Below are positions 1 to 12,419 of a stretch of 64,000 nt of DNA, piece by piece; within the stretch, counting starts at the first letter, position 1, and the number at the start of each line of letters is the position of its first letter. Both the position numbers and the translations under genes were made by a program. Source of the stretch: Solen grandis (lineage: Eukaryota > Mollusca > Bivalvia > Adapedonta > Solenidae); contig CM037795.1 in assembly GCA_021229015.1 (NCBI GenBank), positions 18,378,212-18,442,211 of the forward strand, in the 5' to 3' direction. Under the pieces are notes generated by a model. That model had not been told where the DNA came from and ran no database searches. It was given only the letters and a program-made list of their open reading frames with translations.

Positions 1-1865
1 TTTTGCCTTCTGGCATCGCTCTTTAATTCTTTCTGTGTATTTCAAATTACCATCTTGCCGTATGCCCAGGTGGATTCGCGTGGTTTGTTTGTGAAATACG
101 TTTATCACCATACATAATTGCTAAATTTGGAACTGTGCGCTCCTTGCTGAAAACAACAACTTCTGATTTTTAACATTAATGTCAATTTGCCAATTCTTAC
201 AATAAAAAAAAACTATATCGACCATTTTTTTTTGTAGATTAAGGGGCGACAACGCTAACAAGGATATGTCATCTGCATATGCCGGGTTACCTGACCTTGT
301 TTGCCCAACACTACTGCCTAGGTTTGAATTCTCCAGTTCAACGAGAAGTGTATTAATGTAAAGTAAATAATAGAAAGTTGACAGAACACTCCCTTGCCTG
401 ACTTAATTGTCTTATAGGAACAGGTTTCGAATGATAACTATTGACTTTAACAATGCATTTCAGGTCCGTATAAGAAGAGTGCCTTTCCAGTTACTCCAAA
501 ACACCCCAATTTTATGAAAAGGCCCTTGTGCCAGACAGAGTCGAAAGCAGCCTTTTGGTCTAGCAAGGCTGCATAGACATTACTATCCTGCTCGATCTGG
601 TGAAAAATTGTTTCCTGAAGGTTAAAAGACGTGGTGATGCAGCTAAGGTATTTGTAGAAATCTTGCTGTTGCTTAGAGGGAAATTCTATACCCTTTTCGC
701 TAATGATGGCATTAACACGATTAAGTTTTTTTTTTTTTTTTTTTTTTTTTCAAATATCTTACTTAAACACGGACTAAGTGATATCGGTCTATAGCTACCA
801 GGGTCGGTGCTAGATTTCCCCTTGCCTTTATAAAGCGGTATGAGCAGGCTTGTAGATCATTGCGAAGGAGTACATTCACTAGAGATAATTGCATTAAAGA
901 GCATCGTTAATGCTTTAATCATGATTTCTCCACCGAATTTTACATGCTCATTGACAATATTATCTATTCCTGGAATTTTTTATTTTTAAGGTTACGTGCA
1001 ACGTTTCGGACTTCGTCTTCGCTGATTCTCTCGGTAAATCGAGTCGACAAATCGTTAATTATAGAGAGAAATGCGCTTAGTTCTGACTCTAGACGGAGTT
1101 ACTACAAGAGAAAACATTTTTAAAGTATAACCGTGTGCGACGTTCTCACTTTGGAATCGCATTTTGTTAAAATCAATATCACTGTAATTTTTATTAGATC
1201 GGCCGCTCTTTCCAAAAGAAACAGTAATCTAGTTCTGCTGCATTAACAAGATCGTCAATACATAGCTTTATTCTCATATTCGTATTGCTTCTGACGTTGC
1301 GGAAAGCTCTTTTCGCGCGTTTATACGAACTATAAGTATCGGATTTTGACTCCCTATGTTTACCAGCCTCTATCCATAACCTCCGAAATCTACGAGTAGT
1401 TTCATGTAACTCTTTTAGTTCGGGGCACCAATAGGGTTTCGCTTTATTTCTTTTTTTGGAAACGACAGACGGTAATACAGAACCTGACGAGTGAATGGCG
1501 GATATTATCATACTGTTAAGAAAGTCAGCACAGCAATTTGAACTGTCAGACATTATGCAATATAATTCATTTTCAAGAGCATGCTCGTATCGCTTAATAT
1601 GATTTAATGCATTTATTCCATGCTATATTGTTTTAGTATCTGTTTTCGGTAGCATTTTTGTTTCGGATTCAACGCTGAACATCATCGGTGTAATGGTCAG
1701 ATGTAAAAATATTTGCACTATCTTCTATCATAAAATGTCTGACACACACAATGCCTAGCCTAAATTGACTCACAATAGCAGAGGGTCTTGAAAGACGATC
1801 GCGACAGTTTCATCATTATTTTCAAAACATTCAGAATTTCTTGATTCTTTGTATATCGATAGTAT
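1..1865 (-). pseudogene. Decayed APE-type non-LTR retrotransposon (LINE), EN end to RT
   Basis: On the minus strand the fragments read in LINE order. Near 1690 is an endonuclease-end motif resembling SDHY. From 1553 to 1194 an open stretch of 119 codons contains KPYWCPELKELHETTRRF, typical of the linker between endonuclease and reverse transcriptase. From about 1000 to 800 are PGIDNI and IPLYKGKGKSSTDPGSYRPI, and near 580-530 is the RT motif A region ALLDQKAAFDSVWH. Near 290-260 is the motif C box YADDIS. Several frame changes and stops separate these pieces, so it is a dead copy. It is cut by the left edge of the window. The clade (Jockey, CR1 or a relative) cannot be settled by eye. Confidence 0.88.
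724..751. repeat. Poly(T) tract inside the LINE relic
   Basis: A homopolymer T run of about 28 bases lies in the middle of the RT relic and interrupts its reading frame on the minus strand. It is a simple repeat with no sign of other function. Confidence 0.9.
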
Positions 1866-3206
1866 ATTTACATTATATGATCTACTAAAAAAATGAGTGT
1901 TTTTTTATATTAATAATTAATTATACACTATGTAGCCGTAGTGTATGATGAAATTTTACCTATGAAAACAAAGTCTATTTTTCTTCAAATTGATCACAAT
2001 TTAACAGTAAATGTTATATTATAATGTTGGTGAAACATCAGTTTGGTTTGGTTTAGTTTGGTTTACTAAGTATCCATCTGTTATTAAATACCCTTACATA
2101 TGGCTAAAACAAACCTTTATTTTGAAACAAAAGTACAAACCAACAGTACCGATATATGTTTTAAACTTAATATTTTCTATTGTTCAAAAATTCAGATTTG
2201 TCTTACATTTTTTAATGAATACCATTTAGGTACTTATCTATAAGATAAACGCTTAAAAACAATAGGTCACCAGGCCAATTTATAAATAGAGACTGTGACG
2301 TCAATAGACCGGTGTTGACACATAGGTCACCAGGCTGTTCTTCTTTACCGTTTCAAACAATTTTCTTTTAATTGCGTATCGACAGTTGTGATAAATATGT
2401 GCAGTACAGTAGACAATTACGGCATTTTTTTATCCTTACTCCGATTCAAAATTTGCGTTTGATAACAGTTCTGAAAACTTTCTAGTTGAAATATAAGAGC
2501 AACCCGTTTTCGATCTTGACTTTTCAGTTATCTAGCGTTTTCATTGCGAACTCTGTTATATTGTATTACCGGTGATAGTGTAAAATTTACTGGTGTGTGA
2601 TAATAGACGCGATCGCCTTTAAATCTCTTAAATTATTTTAAATAATCAATCAATGACCACGAGACCAACCCATTTCTAACCAGCTCTCTGTCCACCGCTA
2701 CCTGTTGGAAATACAACAAACTTGCCAACTTGTACCCTTCAAGCGGCCCCTCTGCACCAAATGTTTTACTTTTGTTTGTTTAAACAACAGTAACGTCATT
2801 TCTTGCAACCGATGGTCTCGTTTAATGCACCAAACAGTAAAAATTATCATTATTTTGTACAATATCAATTAACTAGTATTTTGCAAAGAAATGTTTATTT
2901 CTTTGTCCACATGAATGGCCGTGTGTAACAGAATGGCAGATGTTGGAAACTCATTAATGTGAACACGTGCATGAAAATGACATGTCCTGAATATAATATA
3001 CCCACATTATTGACTGATTTTTACCTCGATTTAGAATAATATTCTAGATTTCAGAGTAATATTTCACTACTTTTACCCTCTATATTTACCTATGAGGCAT
3101 AATAATGATATATTCAATTGCAAAAGAACACATTTACTTAAACTTTCTATATTTCAATGCATCATTCTTTCCGAAAACATATGTTTGGCATAAATATTTG
3201 ACTATT
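1866..3206. other. AT-rich spacer without recognised gene
   Basis: I see no convincing coding exon here. The stretch is AT-rich with short (GGTTT)-like repeats near 2040-2065, which produce a short open frame of no recognisable family. Confidence 0.6.
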
Positions 3207-3483
3207 GTTTATTCATTTGTTGGTTTTAATGTCCAGCGACAGTATTTCAGTAAATGAAGACTATGCTACTTGAGACAGATATGATGTTGCCACACTACAA
3301 TATCACACTATAGAGTCGTATGGCTTGATACAACATCCAGTCACTTTATCCTGTCACCGGGTCAGCCAGTCCTGTAACTACCCTTATATACAGAGCGCCA
3401 AGCAAGGGAGCTTTACCGGTACAAGATTTACGACTTTGGTATGGCGCGGCCGGGGATCGAACAAACGACCTCTCGCTCCCGAC
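3207..3483 (-). repeat. tRNA-derived SINE (family B), diverged
   Basis: Minus-strand copy of the SINE seen intact at 18287-18595. It keeps the tail box (GTCCAGCGACAGTATTTCAG), the body (GAGCGCCAAGCAAGGGAGCT) and part of the head (GGGATCGAAC, the complement of an RNA polymerase III B box). The A-box end is lost. Confidence 0.8.
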
Positions 3484-4374
3484 GTTTGAGTATTGTATGG
3501 CGAATATGATGTGCATTTTCTTGTACATGTATATAAAAGTAATGATATATTAGATGATGGATCTCAGACCAGACATAACATATTAGAATTCGTACGAGTT
3601 ATAATATGATTATCTTTATGTATTTTTAATGAATTATGTGTAATAGTGAAATAGACTTGTTTACACATTAATATAGGAATGGTATTACTTTTTGCTATGC
3701 TGTGCATGCAAAATTGTACTTCTCTGTGATAGTGTACATAAAAGTACGAGTATAAATGGCGATTCACATTGCTTAAAAGGATGTTTGAAATAGCTTCAGT
3801 CTCAGATCGAAAAGAAAATATCTGAAAGATCTGAAAATTGTATAAGTAAGATCATTTTAATCGGGAGTTTGAATTTTCAAGACTGACTTTAATCGACATT
3901 CTAAGTTACCAAACTTTAACCTCCATGACACTCTCTTGCACTCGTTTTCCGCTCCATTCACGTTTTAGTGAGGGGCGAACGGTAACAACTCTTCCTGGAG
4001 AATGCCTCCGTGGTTGAGTGGAAACAGTCACAGACTTCATATCACTTAGTCTCTAATAGATGTAGGTTCGAGTTACGTTTGGAATTACGGCCTGTTTACT
4101 CGTAACTATTATGTAAGGAAGTCCTCCAGTTGGCCTTCGATAAACTGGATACCTAGATATGTTTCTGTTACATGTTAATTGTGAGTATGTGAGTATGTTT
4201 TTCTTTTCTTCAAATATAAGTGAATGTTAATCGGGTGTGATGTTTCTGGTTGCATTGATCTCTCCGCTTCATTTTGTTGATGCCCTGGTTTGCACTGTAT
4301 ATTGTTGAAAGTAGGTTAACATTACAAGAAGAACTAAGATAGTCATATGTTGAAGCATCGTTAACGTGCTTTAA

Positions 4375-4645
4375 AATAGAATCTCGTTATTACGATAAAA
4401 GATCTCGTAATAACGAGATACTGATGTTCTTATTACGAGAAAAGATGTCGTTATTACTACAAAATCTCGTAACGAGATAAACATCTCGTTATACCAAGAA
4501 AATATCTCGTATAAATGAGATAAGTATCTTACATATCTCGGTATGACGAGAAAAGATCTTGTTATAACGAAATATTATATGAAAATTACGACTTACGTAT
4601 CTCTTTATTGCGAGATATTATCTCCTAATTACCAGATACTTTCTC
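4375..4645. repeat. Array of short palindromes built on ATCTCGTTATTACGAGAT
   Basis: About a dozen degenerate copies of ATCTCGTTAT and its complement ATAACGAGAT alternate over roughly 270 bp, some with TAA or ATA variants. Each unit can fold on itself, and neighbouring units can pair with one another. No target site duplication or coding content is visible. It is a palindromic simple-repeat array of unknown origin. Confidence 0.8.
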
Positions 4646-5264
4646 TGTATTGTGCTGTATGCACATTTTTCCAAATGAAAATGCATAAAATGCAAACATA
4701 TATATAATGAAAAAATAATGAAACTAAATAAAAAAGGGCATGATGTTTGTGCCCCTTACCATTTCTTTATATATAGATCTACCTTCATCTATTATAATGC
4801 TGCTTTATCCGCAATTTCAAACCCGGCGACATTGGTTCCGAAATCAGAACCAAATGTTACTAGATGCAAAGAAATTTGCATTAAAGTAATAAAACATCAT
4901 TTTCTCGAGTGCCGATATATGCCATTTTAAATCTACAGAAATCCACAAACCACGCTGACACATTCAATTCATGACTTTAAACCACAAAACCTTTATAACA
5001 GGTATAATTCATCTATCATTTAAAGATGATAATAAAAAAACAACTTATTTGTCGGAAAATGTAGGAGCTATATACATGCTAGACCCTGAAAAGGGAAAAA
5101 GAATGACACAAATGCAAAAAAAAAAAAACAACAAAAAAAAACCGCTTGATATGTGTATAATTCGCTATTAATTATTCATAGTTTCAATGCAAACCTAGAG
5201 CGTGTTATATGCCCATATACCGTTGGAAATATATGATTGGAAAATCAGTTAGTCGCGCAAACAC

Positions 5265-5400
5265 CCTTACAATATATATACCCTTGATTGGCGCTCAGCA
5301 TATAAAGGTAGTTCAAAGACTGGTTGAACCGTGGACTGGGCGTGATAGCACTATATCTGTCTCAAGCAGACAAAGTCTCAAAAGAACTGAAGTTCTTTCG
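5265..5400 (+). repeat. SINE family B body fragment
   Basis: Shares the CTTGATTGGCGCTCAGCATA body and the following AGGTAGTT/ACTGGTTG stretch with the intact SINE at 18287-18595, but has no head. It lies immediately upstream of an inverted copy at 5408-5720, so the pair forms a large imperfect inverted repeat. Confidence 0.75.
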
Positions 5401-5407
5401 AAGGGAC

Positions 5408-5720
5408 AGTATGTTTGTTTGTTGGGTTTAACGTCCCGCCGACAGTATTCTAGTCATTTGGAGACGATTTCTACTTGAGACAGATATAGTGCTGCCACAC
5501 TGCTGTATCACGCCGTAGACATGTGATATGATACCACACCTAGTCACATTATCCTGACACCAGGCCAAACTGTCCTGCAACTAACCTTATAAGCTGAGCG
5601 CCAAGCAAGGGAGCTATAACAGTACCATTTTTACGACTTTGGTATCTCGCGGCCGGGGATCGAACCCACGACCTCCCGCTCCCGAGGCGGACGCCCTAAC
5701 CACTCGGCCATCTGGGACGT
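5408..5720 (-). repeat. tRNA-derived SINE (family B), near full length
   Basis: Minus-strand copy. The complement of the B box (GGGATCGAACCCACGACC) and of the A box (CCACTCGGCCA) lie at the right end. The tail TTTAACGTCCCGCCGACAGT lies at the left end next to a TTTG-rich tract. The tRNA-like head with the 200-bp body is the same family as 18287-18595 and 45262-45566. Confidence 0.85.
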
Positions 5721-6305
5721 TAAACCTAACAAACAAACAATATATGCAATACAATAATCAATCATACAGAAACGTCATTTGCAAGAATATAGCTGAGCCC
5801 CCCCCCCCACACACATGTACGTTCATACGCACATAATATAATATATATATTCATACGAAGACCTAATCCATTTAGTGTTTTGCAATGCGAGATAAAGTCC
5901 TTTGCCCAGGGGTATCAAAGCATTACACACAAATTGGTTGTTGTTCATTGAGACGTAACGAGGTTATTTTAGTCAGATACAAGTTTACACATATACTCGT
6001 ATGTATCCAATATATCGTCATTACCCATGTCGACATTTCAGGAGGATTTGTGATTTTAGGGAAAATATACTTTCGTCAAAAATTGAGTATTTCGAACCGG
6101 TAAGACATTACTTATCTAACTTATGATTAACTCGTAATATCAACAAATATAGATATGTGTTTCATATTCAGTTGTACATAATCATATTTCAATTCGACCG
6201 CACCTTAAAAACACAAAATTAGTAATAAAGTATTTATTAAAGTCAAATGTTTCTCGGGTCAGTTCAAAATACAAACTGCAGTTGTATTTGCTTGTTGGAT
6301 TTTTA

Positions 6306-6332
6306 TCTCTCTCTCTCTCTCTCTCTCTCTCT
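6306..6332. repeat. (CT)n microsatellite
   Basis: Perfect CT dinucleotide run. About 40 bases downstream is GGGATTCGAACTCGG, resembling a pol III B-box complement, an association also seen at 7540-7615. Confidence 0.9.
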
Positions 6333-6560
6333 ACCATCGGCTCTTTAGTCATAGTATCTGAATGGAATTTAGCGGGATTCGAACTCGGATACATCCTTAA
6401 AAGTTTTTTTTGTACAGCAACGTCGCTAAATGCTCTTCTCTGTGTGTCCCGTGTCTGGAGGATATTGCAGATAGGTTTGTATACATTATCGCAAATGGAC
6501 ACAGTCCCTACAGAAAGAGGATGCTGTTCATAAGACGTTTAACTAAGCATACAACGGGTC

Positions 6561-6759
6561 TTAAGGTATTCCATCATTAAATTACAATCCTGGTCGTTTA
6601 AATGCTTAATAACACTAGCATCCATTGACTTGAAGTTATTTTACTCAGGGTCTATAAAGGCTTACATTTGCAATAAAATCCCACGATCACTTGTTGAACA
6701 ATGATCGCAATTTAATAATGGATGGATGGATTGATGGATAAATGGATGGATTACCTTAA
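6561..6759. mobile_element. MITE with TTAA target sites, copy A
   Basis: About 200 bp bounded by TTAA on both sides. The left end reads TTAAGGTATTCCATC and the right end, reverse complemented, reads TTAAGGTAATCCATC. The interior shares GTCTA..AAGGCTT..CATTT..ATAAAAT with copy B at 12937-13117. TTAA duplications are characteristic of piggyBac-type transposition; no transposase is present. Confidence 0.75.
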
Positions 6760-7031
6760 AGACTCCAAAATAATACAGCATTGTTTACTACCACTACTAC
6801 TCTCAAAATGCCAGTGAACACCTTTCAGATCCCAAAGCTAGGATGATGGGTAGAGAAATTATGAGACTCATTAGAGAGAATAATACTTTATGCAAAGGCC
6901 AACTGCTATTCTTCCTGAAGGAGGTTTCGTTATATAGTGTGTTTTTTTCTTCTTCTTCTTTTTTCCGAGTTTTATGTTTGTACAACTTCACAAAATAACC
7001 CTCATGAAACTGAAAAAAAACTATGCTCCCT

Positions 7032-7055
7032 CCCCCCCCCCCCCCCCCCCCCCCC
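7032..7055. repeat. Poly(C) tract
   Basis: Uninterrupted run of about 24 C, a likely sequencing and assembly weak point. Confidence 0.9.
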
Positions 7056-7147
7056 TTAACCTATGTTTACAACAGAGATCCACGGAGGATGGTCGTGTTG
7101 GCTTTATATTTTCGTTAAAGTCAATGTAATTTGACTTGACTTGACTA

Positions 7148-7282
7148 TTTGAGTTTACCGTCGCTTCGACAGTATTTCAGTCATATAGAGACGTCCAGCT
7201 AATTACAGGTTAAGGAAGACCCCGAATGCACGGAGACATCCGGGTAGAACCACCGACCTACCGCAAGCCAGCTGGAAGGTAG
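7148..7282 (-). repeat. tRNA-derived SINE (family A), truncated
   Basis: Minus-strand tail and body of the family seen intact at 20917-21172. It contains GACAGTATTTCAGTCATATA, GACGTCCAGCTAATTACAGG and GACCTACCGCAAGCCAGCTG, then ends before the tRNA-like head. Confidence 0.85.
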
Positions 7283-7537
7283 TCAATAATCAAACAATAG
7301 AATCCACGTTGATTTCTTACTAAAAGTGCGTCCTCTCATTCACGTTCCGTGTGTACTGATTTATACACTCGTGCAAAACATTAAGGCTTTAAATAGAACA
7401 GGATATCATGTTTTCATGGTCTATATTGTACTCGTGAATTATCGAACTACCCGGGTCTGGTGCAATACTAATTGCTATTTTATGTAGAGCTTTTAAAAGA
7501 GGTGTAGGACTAAATACGTGTTTGAAAGTTTAAGGTA

Positions 7538-7539
<2 letters not shown>

Positions 7540-7570
<31 letters not shown>
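7540..7570. repeat. (CT)n microsatellite
   Basis: Perfect CT run, followed about 30 bases later by GGGATTCGAACTCGGG, again resembling a pol III B-box complement. Confidence 0.9.
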
Positions 7571-7572
<2 letters not shown>

Positions 7573-8414
7573 TCGCACAGTGGTCATGCAGTTTGTATTG
7601 AAGACGGGATTCGAACTCGGGACTGCGACATACCAAATCCATTAAAAGGTTCAATGGCAGACTCCCACTAGTTCTAGTTATATATGTATTATCTGTCGCA
7701 AATTATCAAAGATGGGGTATTTTCTTTTTCAAAAACTAGTATCGGTGTAGGAAGGGACATCAGTATTCGAAAGAGAATTATACTTTTTGCAACGATCTAT
7801 ACAATGTATGTCCTTTTTTTCTTTTCTCTCCGTAGAGAGATTTAGTTGTATGTTGTTCTTTCCTTTCGTTTGTACGTTAAAGTTATCATTAAACTGGCAA
7901 AATTATTACACCCCTTTATAACAGACTGGCTGTTTTACCAGTCCACACAGGGTGGTCATGTCGGCTTTATATTTTTGTTTTAATCATTGTGATGTAACAA
8001 ATTAAAACAGATGCAGTTATATGTTGCTTTCTCTCTAAAATTAAATCCGCGTTTAAAGACCACACCCAATATAATATACAATGTCATGTTTTCTCTCGAA
8101 ATAAAATGAGCTTTTGAGTCCTAAGGAAGTATATGCAAAACATTGTTCGAGCTTTTTGGGGTAATATAAGTGTTTATTTAACACGTTTGTGAAAGGATAA
8201 CCTCTCTCTCTCCTTTAGCCAGGTGGGAGAGGTCGAAGGTTTGAGTCTCCAATAGAAACTTAATAGAACCTGGTTGGTAAGCCGCTAGCTAGTACCGTAT
8301 ATAATGACATAACTTACTTCAGGACAAAGGATTATCAGAATCAGAATATATTTTATTGACCTATACCAGAACAAGTATCTCGTCATACATTACACATATG
8401 TAACATATAGAAAG

Positions 8415-8628
8415 GGGCCGCCGTGGCCGAGCGGTTACAGTCGTGGACTACAAATCTCTCAGCCTCTCACCGCTGTGGGTTCGAATCCCGGTAGGGACTT
8501 CGGATTTTTCATGTGAGGAAGCCTTCCAGCTGGCTTGCAGTAGGTCGGTGGTTCTACCCGGGTACCTCTGTGTACTATTGAAATACTATCGCAGCGACGG
8601 TAAACCCCAATACAACAACAACACATAA
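8415..8628 (+). repeat. tRNA-derived SINE (family A), internally shortened
   Basis: The head has an A box (TGGCCGAGCGGTTACAG) and a B box (GGTTCGAATCC) typical of a Leu/Ser-type tRNA ancestor. The body has CTTCCAGCTGGCTTGCAGTA and the tail CAGCGACGGTAAACCCC. Compared with 20917-21172 a stretch between CTCTGTGTACT and ATTGAAATACTATC is missing. Confidence 0.9.
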
Positions 8629-9369
8629 AGAAATACAACTATAACTTGAATGAATATAAAAATAAAAATTAAAAATCCGATTTTCTTAAAAATATTCCCA
8701 CATGTCATATGGAAAGTGGATGCTGCAGGCTTTAGGATTATCGGGAAAATATAGTATCGTTCGTGAGGGCGAGTATCTGAACAAATAGGGGTGACAGCTT
8801 AATAAAGAGATTACTTTTACATTACATTACAAATTCAGCGTGACTCTACTTGTTTATATTATTCTCCCTATATCTGTGTTGGGCTTTAGGGCGCAGACTG
8901 TGTATACCCCCATATAAAGGGAACTACTGAAGTGTGACAGGAGCCTTCGTGGTTTTGTTCAATTCACTCCGGATTGAAAACGTGAAATTTATGATAGATA
9001 TAACTTATTCAAACGCCTAAGCAATCCTGACTTTAATTGATAACACACATATTTTTTCTCAATCCCATAGAGAATAAAACCGTCAGACACACCCATCGTA
9101 ATGTGAAACGTCTCACTGCCTCCTTAATGTAGAAGGTGTAGAGTCAAAATATGTTTGTACCTATATATGTAAATGATACCCAAAAATTGAAGCTCATATT
9201 TAAATAAAGTGTATCAAATGATCACCCAATGTTCGCTGTTCATACTTTTCATGTCAAGCTCGAGTGGATTTAATAAAAGTTTGTTTATTAGGTAATTTTA
9301 CATGTGTATTTTGATTGAATGCTGATAATAAGAACTTGTAAGTTTCCCCGACTCATCATCGACATCGTC

Positions 9370-9612
9370 TCTCCGTTAAGGAGCTCCCGGGCCTCACATC
9401 AGACCGTCCCGGGTGTGCGAATTATTGTAGCGTCCGCCTCGGGAGCAAGATGTCCTGGGTTCAATCATCTGCCGCAACATACCAAAGTCGTCGCTCAGAA
9501 TATAAGGGTAGTTCGAGGACTAGTTGGCCCGGTGTCAGTATAATGTGACTGGGTGTGGTATTATGCCACATGTCTACGGCGTGTACTGTAGTGTGACAAC
9601 ACTATATATATA
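9370..9612 (+). repeat. tRNA-derived SINE (family B), diverged
   Basis: Contains AGCGTCCGCCTCGGGAGCAA, the B-box relic GGGTTCAATC, ACATACCAAAGTCG and the downstream body. The segment between the tRNA-like head and TCGCTCAGAATATAAGGGTA is deleted relative to 18287-18595. Confidence 0.8.
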
Positions 9613-12360
9613 TCTCAAGTAGACATCGTCTCCAAACACTATATATACTATCGTCTCTAACACTATATATTACATATCACTATTATAATGAAAAAAAAAA
9701 TTGTAATTTATTTCATTGTAAAACGTATCGTGTATTGTTTTCTTTGTATCGCAATACGTATTGCCTTTCCGGCAATACCCGGTCAGTCCTAACAATTACA
9801 TATACATGTGTTTCACTTAGTGGTGGAAAACAAGCCAGGGAAGAATTATTTCTAATAAAATATCAAATATTTTTCCAGAAACCCCTCTTATCATTGCAAT
9901 AAAGATCAGTTAAATTATTTTCTAAATTTTTAAAAAAAGATTCTTTTGCATGTTTTTTTCATGTTATTCACTTTATTTCTAAGATTCTTATACTTAAACC
10001 AATCATTAAATTTACCTGACGATTTAGCAATGTTTTTCGCTCTCTCGATACGAGAGGATTTCCTTACACAATACCTGGCGGTCAAGGATCGAATAATACA
10101 CAGGATCATCGTTGATAAAAAGAATGAACTGGTAAATGTTCACGATATGAACACAACAAAATAATGTTCTTGATTCTGCATTTTATAAACAAAAATATTC
10201 TTTTTTATAAAGAATTGTTTTTACCAAGCAATTGGATGTTTATAAAGAAACATATATAAATGACACTCGAGTACTTATTTTTTGAAGTAATGATAAAGAT
10301 CACAAATTGCATTAGTGGTTAGCAATGGTTATCAAGTAATAGCGGTTTTTGGTAGTAGATAAAACATTTTATGGTCATATCATGAATCTTTAAATTAGAA
10401 ATGAGTGTTAATAATTCCATTAAATCTCCTATATACAATGTTATTAGATATTGTAAGGCTGCTCAAGATTTACTATATTTTAAAGAAGGATACACTGCTG
10501 TTTGGATATAAATAACATGTTACATGTTACTAAAGTTTTACATAGATTCATCCACGTGACTAATAGCAACTGTTTCTCTGTTAGTACGTTCCCTCCAGTT
10601 GGTCACTGTATGGTTCAAGAACTGGTATTACAATTCATTAATATTGATTATGTCTCTAAAGTATATAAATCAGAAATATTATGTAATTATGTGGACTATT
10701 TCTAATTATACATGAGTATGATAAAGAAAGACTTTCTACTTTTGATGTTATTCAATCCAGCTTCAGGTCAAATTTAATTCAAAGTGTGCATATTTTCTGC
10801 ATATTGCATTATGAATGTAGATAATTCTTAATATATGATTAGTAAATGTTAATACTGACAAATTATTCGAAAGATGTCCGTTGTTGACAACCTGAATACG
10901 AGATCAGTTACTATGAATAGAGTAAATGCTCTATGTGGGAGAAACAGTATAGTTCCAAGTGCTGGAATATCACCAGGCTGAATCATGAAGGGACACATGA
11001 TCACACTAAAGAAGGACGACTTTTAATCAATGAAAGTGACAAGAATAGAAACAATACTGTATACGCTTTAAATCTTAAATTTACAAAAAATGTATTTTCA
11101 TGTATAAGTTTAGTAATTAACCATTAGTTACGAAATCATTATCACACATTGACATTTTGACATTAATACATACAGTAATATAATTTAAATATATTATTCA
11201 TTACATATTATGACATTTCATTATATGAAATTACTCTAATATCAGTAATCATTGAAGTCCTAGAAAATAGTACCAACTTACGTATAAGGTACATTGACGC
11301 CTTCGTGATGATAAATGGACTTACACGATATACTGCGTTTAACATAAAAAATATCGTTGTTTTTTGGATTTCGGCATTGGGTAAACTCTCCACCATAATT
11401 AGCTGACGTCGCTATTGTGAATACTGTACAGCGACGGTTAACCAAAAAATCATTAATTATCCCGTCTTTTGCAATAGACTCTGTTCGTGGCTATTTCTCG
11501 GCTGCCATGCGTTATTAGCATCGTTTGGGTATTATACATTTAATACGAGAAAGATGAAAAAGCTTTTAACAACAATATATGTAGGATATATAATACATAA
11601 ATAACTAAGTCAAACTAATCATAAGGCTCATAACATATAAATCGCTGATCGGGCTAACAATCAATAAATCATCGTGAAGATTCACTATACATTTTAAAAC
11701 ATCACTTAACATAAAAAGATAAATAATATAACACCAGTATAAAATATGTGAATCAAATATTCAAAATTCTGAGAAATCACACCGCAACATAATCTGTCTA
11801 CAGGTGTTACCTGTTGAATCACTATAATAAATCACTGAGCACTAATGACTCCATTCAACCACAGTTAATGATTGAAAGGAGCTTGCATCAAAATATATGC
11901 CGCCTTCTAAAGCATGATTGGATATCTCATTGAAGTGACACCCGCATGTTAGGAAGAACGTGCGCCCACGAAACAGAATGCAGGAACTCCTGAATACGCG
12001 GGTAAGATCAGCCAAAACTCAACACATGATATCTCCTTGCAAAAAATAATATGACCGTCACAAATGTACGTGAGATGGTACTACAAAATGGGACCTCCGT
12101 CTGCTGTACAAATACAAAAATTTTTTTAAAGATTTTTTTTTACCACAGCATATTGTGTTAACAAGAAACATAATAGGAAATGACCAACAGTAAAACTAGT
12201 TTTTTTTTTTAACAATAAGAAACATAGCTAAATATGTTAATTTTTACTTGTGGTGGCAGTGGTTATCTACAACTGTAAGGGGAGGTAACTACTGCGTGGA
12301 GTTTGGGATCGAGCGACACGGTCTATTGCCCATGCTGCGCTTATTGCTCGCATGTTTAAA
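9613..12360. other. AT-rich spacer without recognised gene
   Basis: Only short open frames are visible, around 9946-10164, 10400-10705 and 10874-11127. None carries a family signature I recognise, and the base composition is that of intergenic DNA. Relics of a small gene or element around 10.4-11.1 kb cannot be excluded. Confidence 0.5.
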
Positions 12361-12419
12361 TGGAATTAAGAAACTTTAATAATTCTACTTATATTTATTC
12401 CACAGAGAATTTAGCCGAC

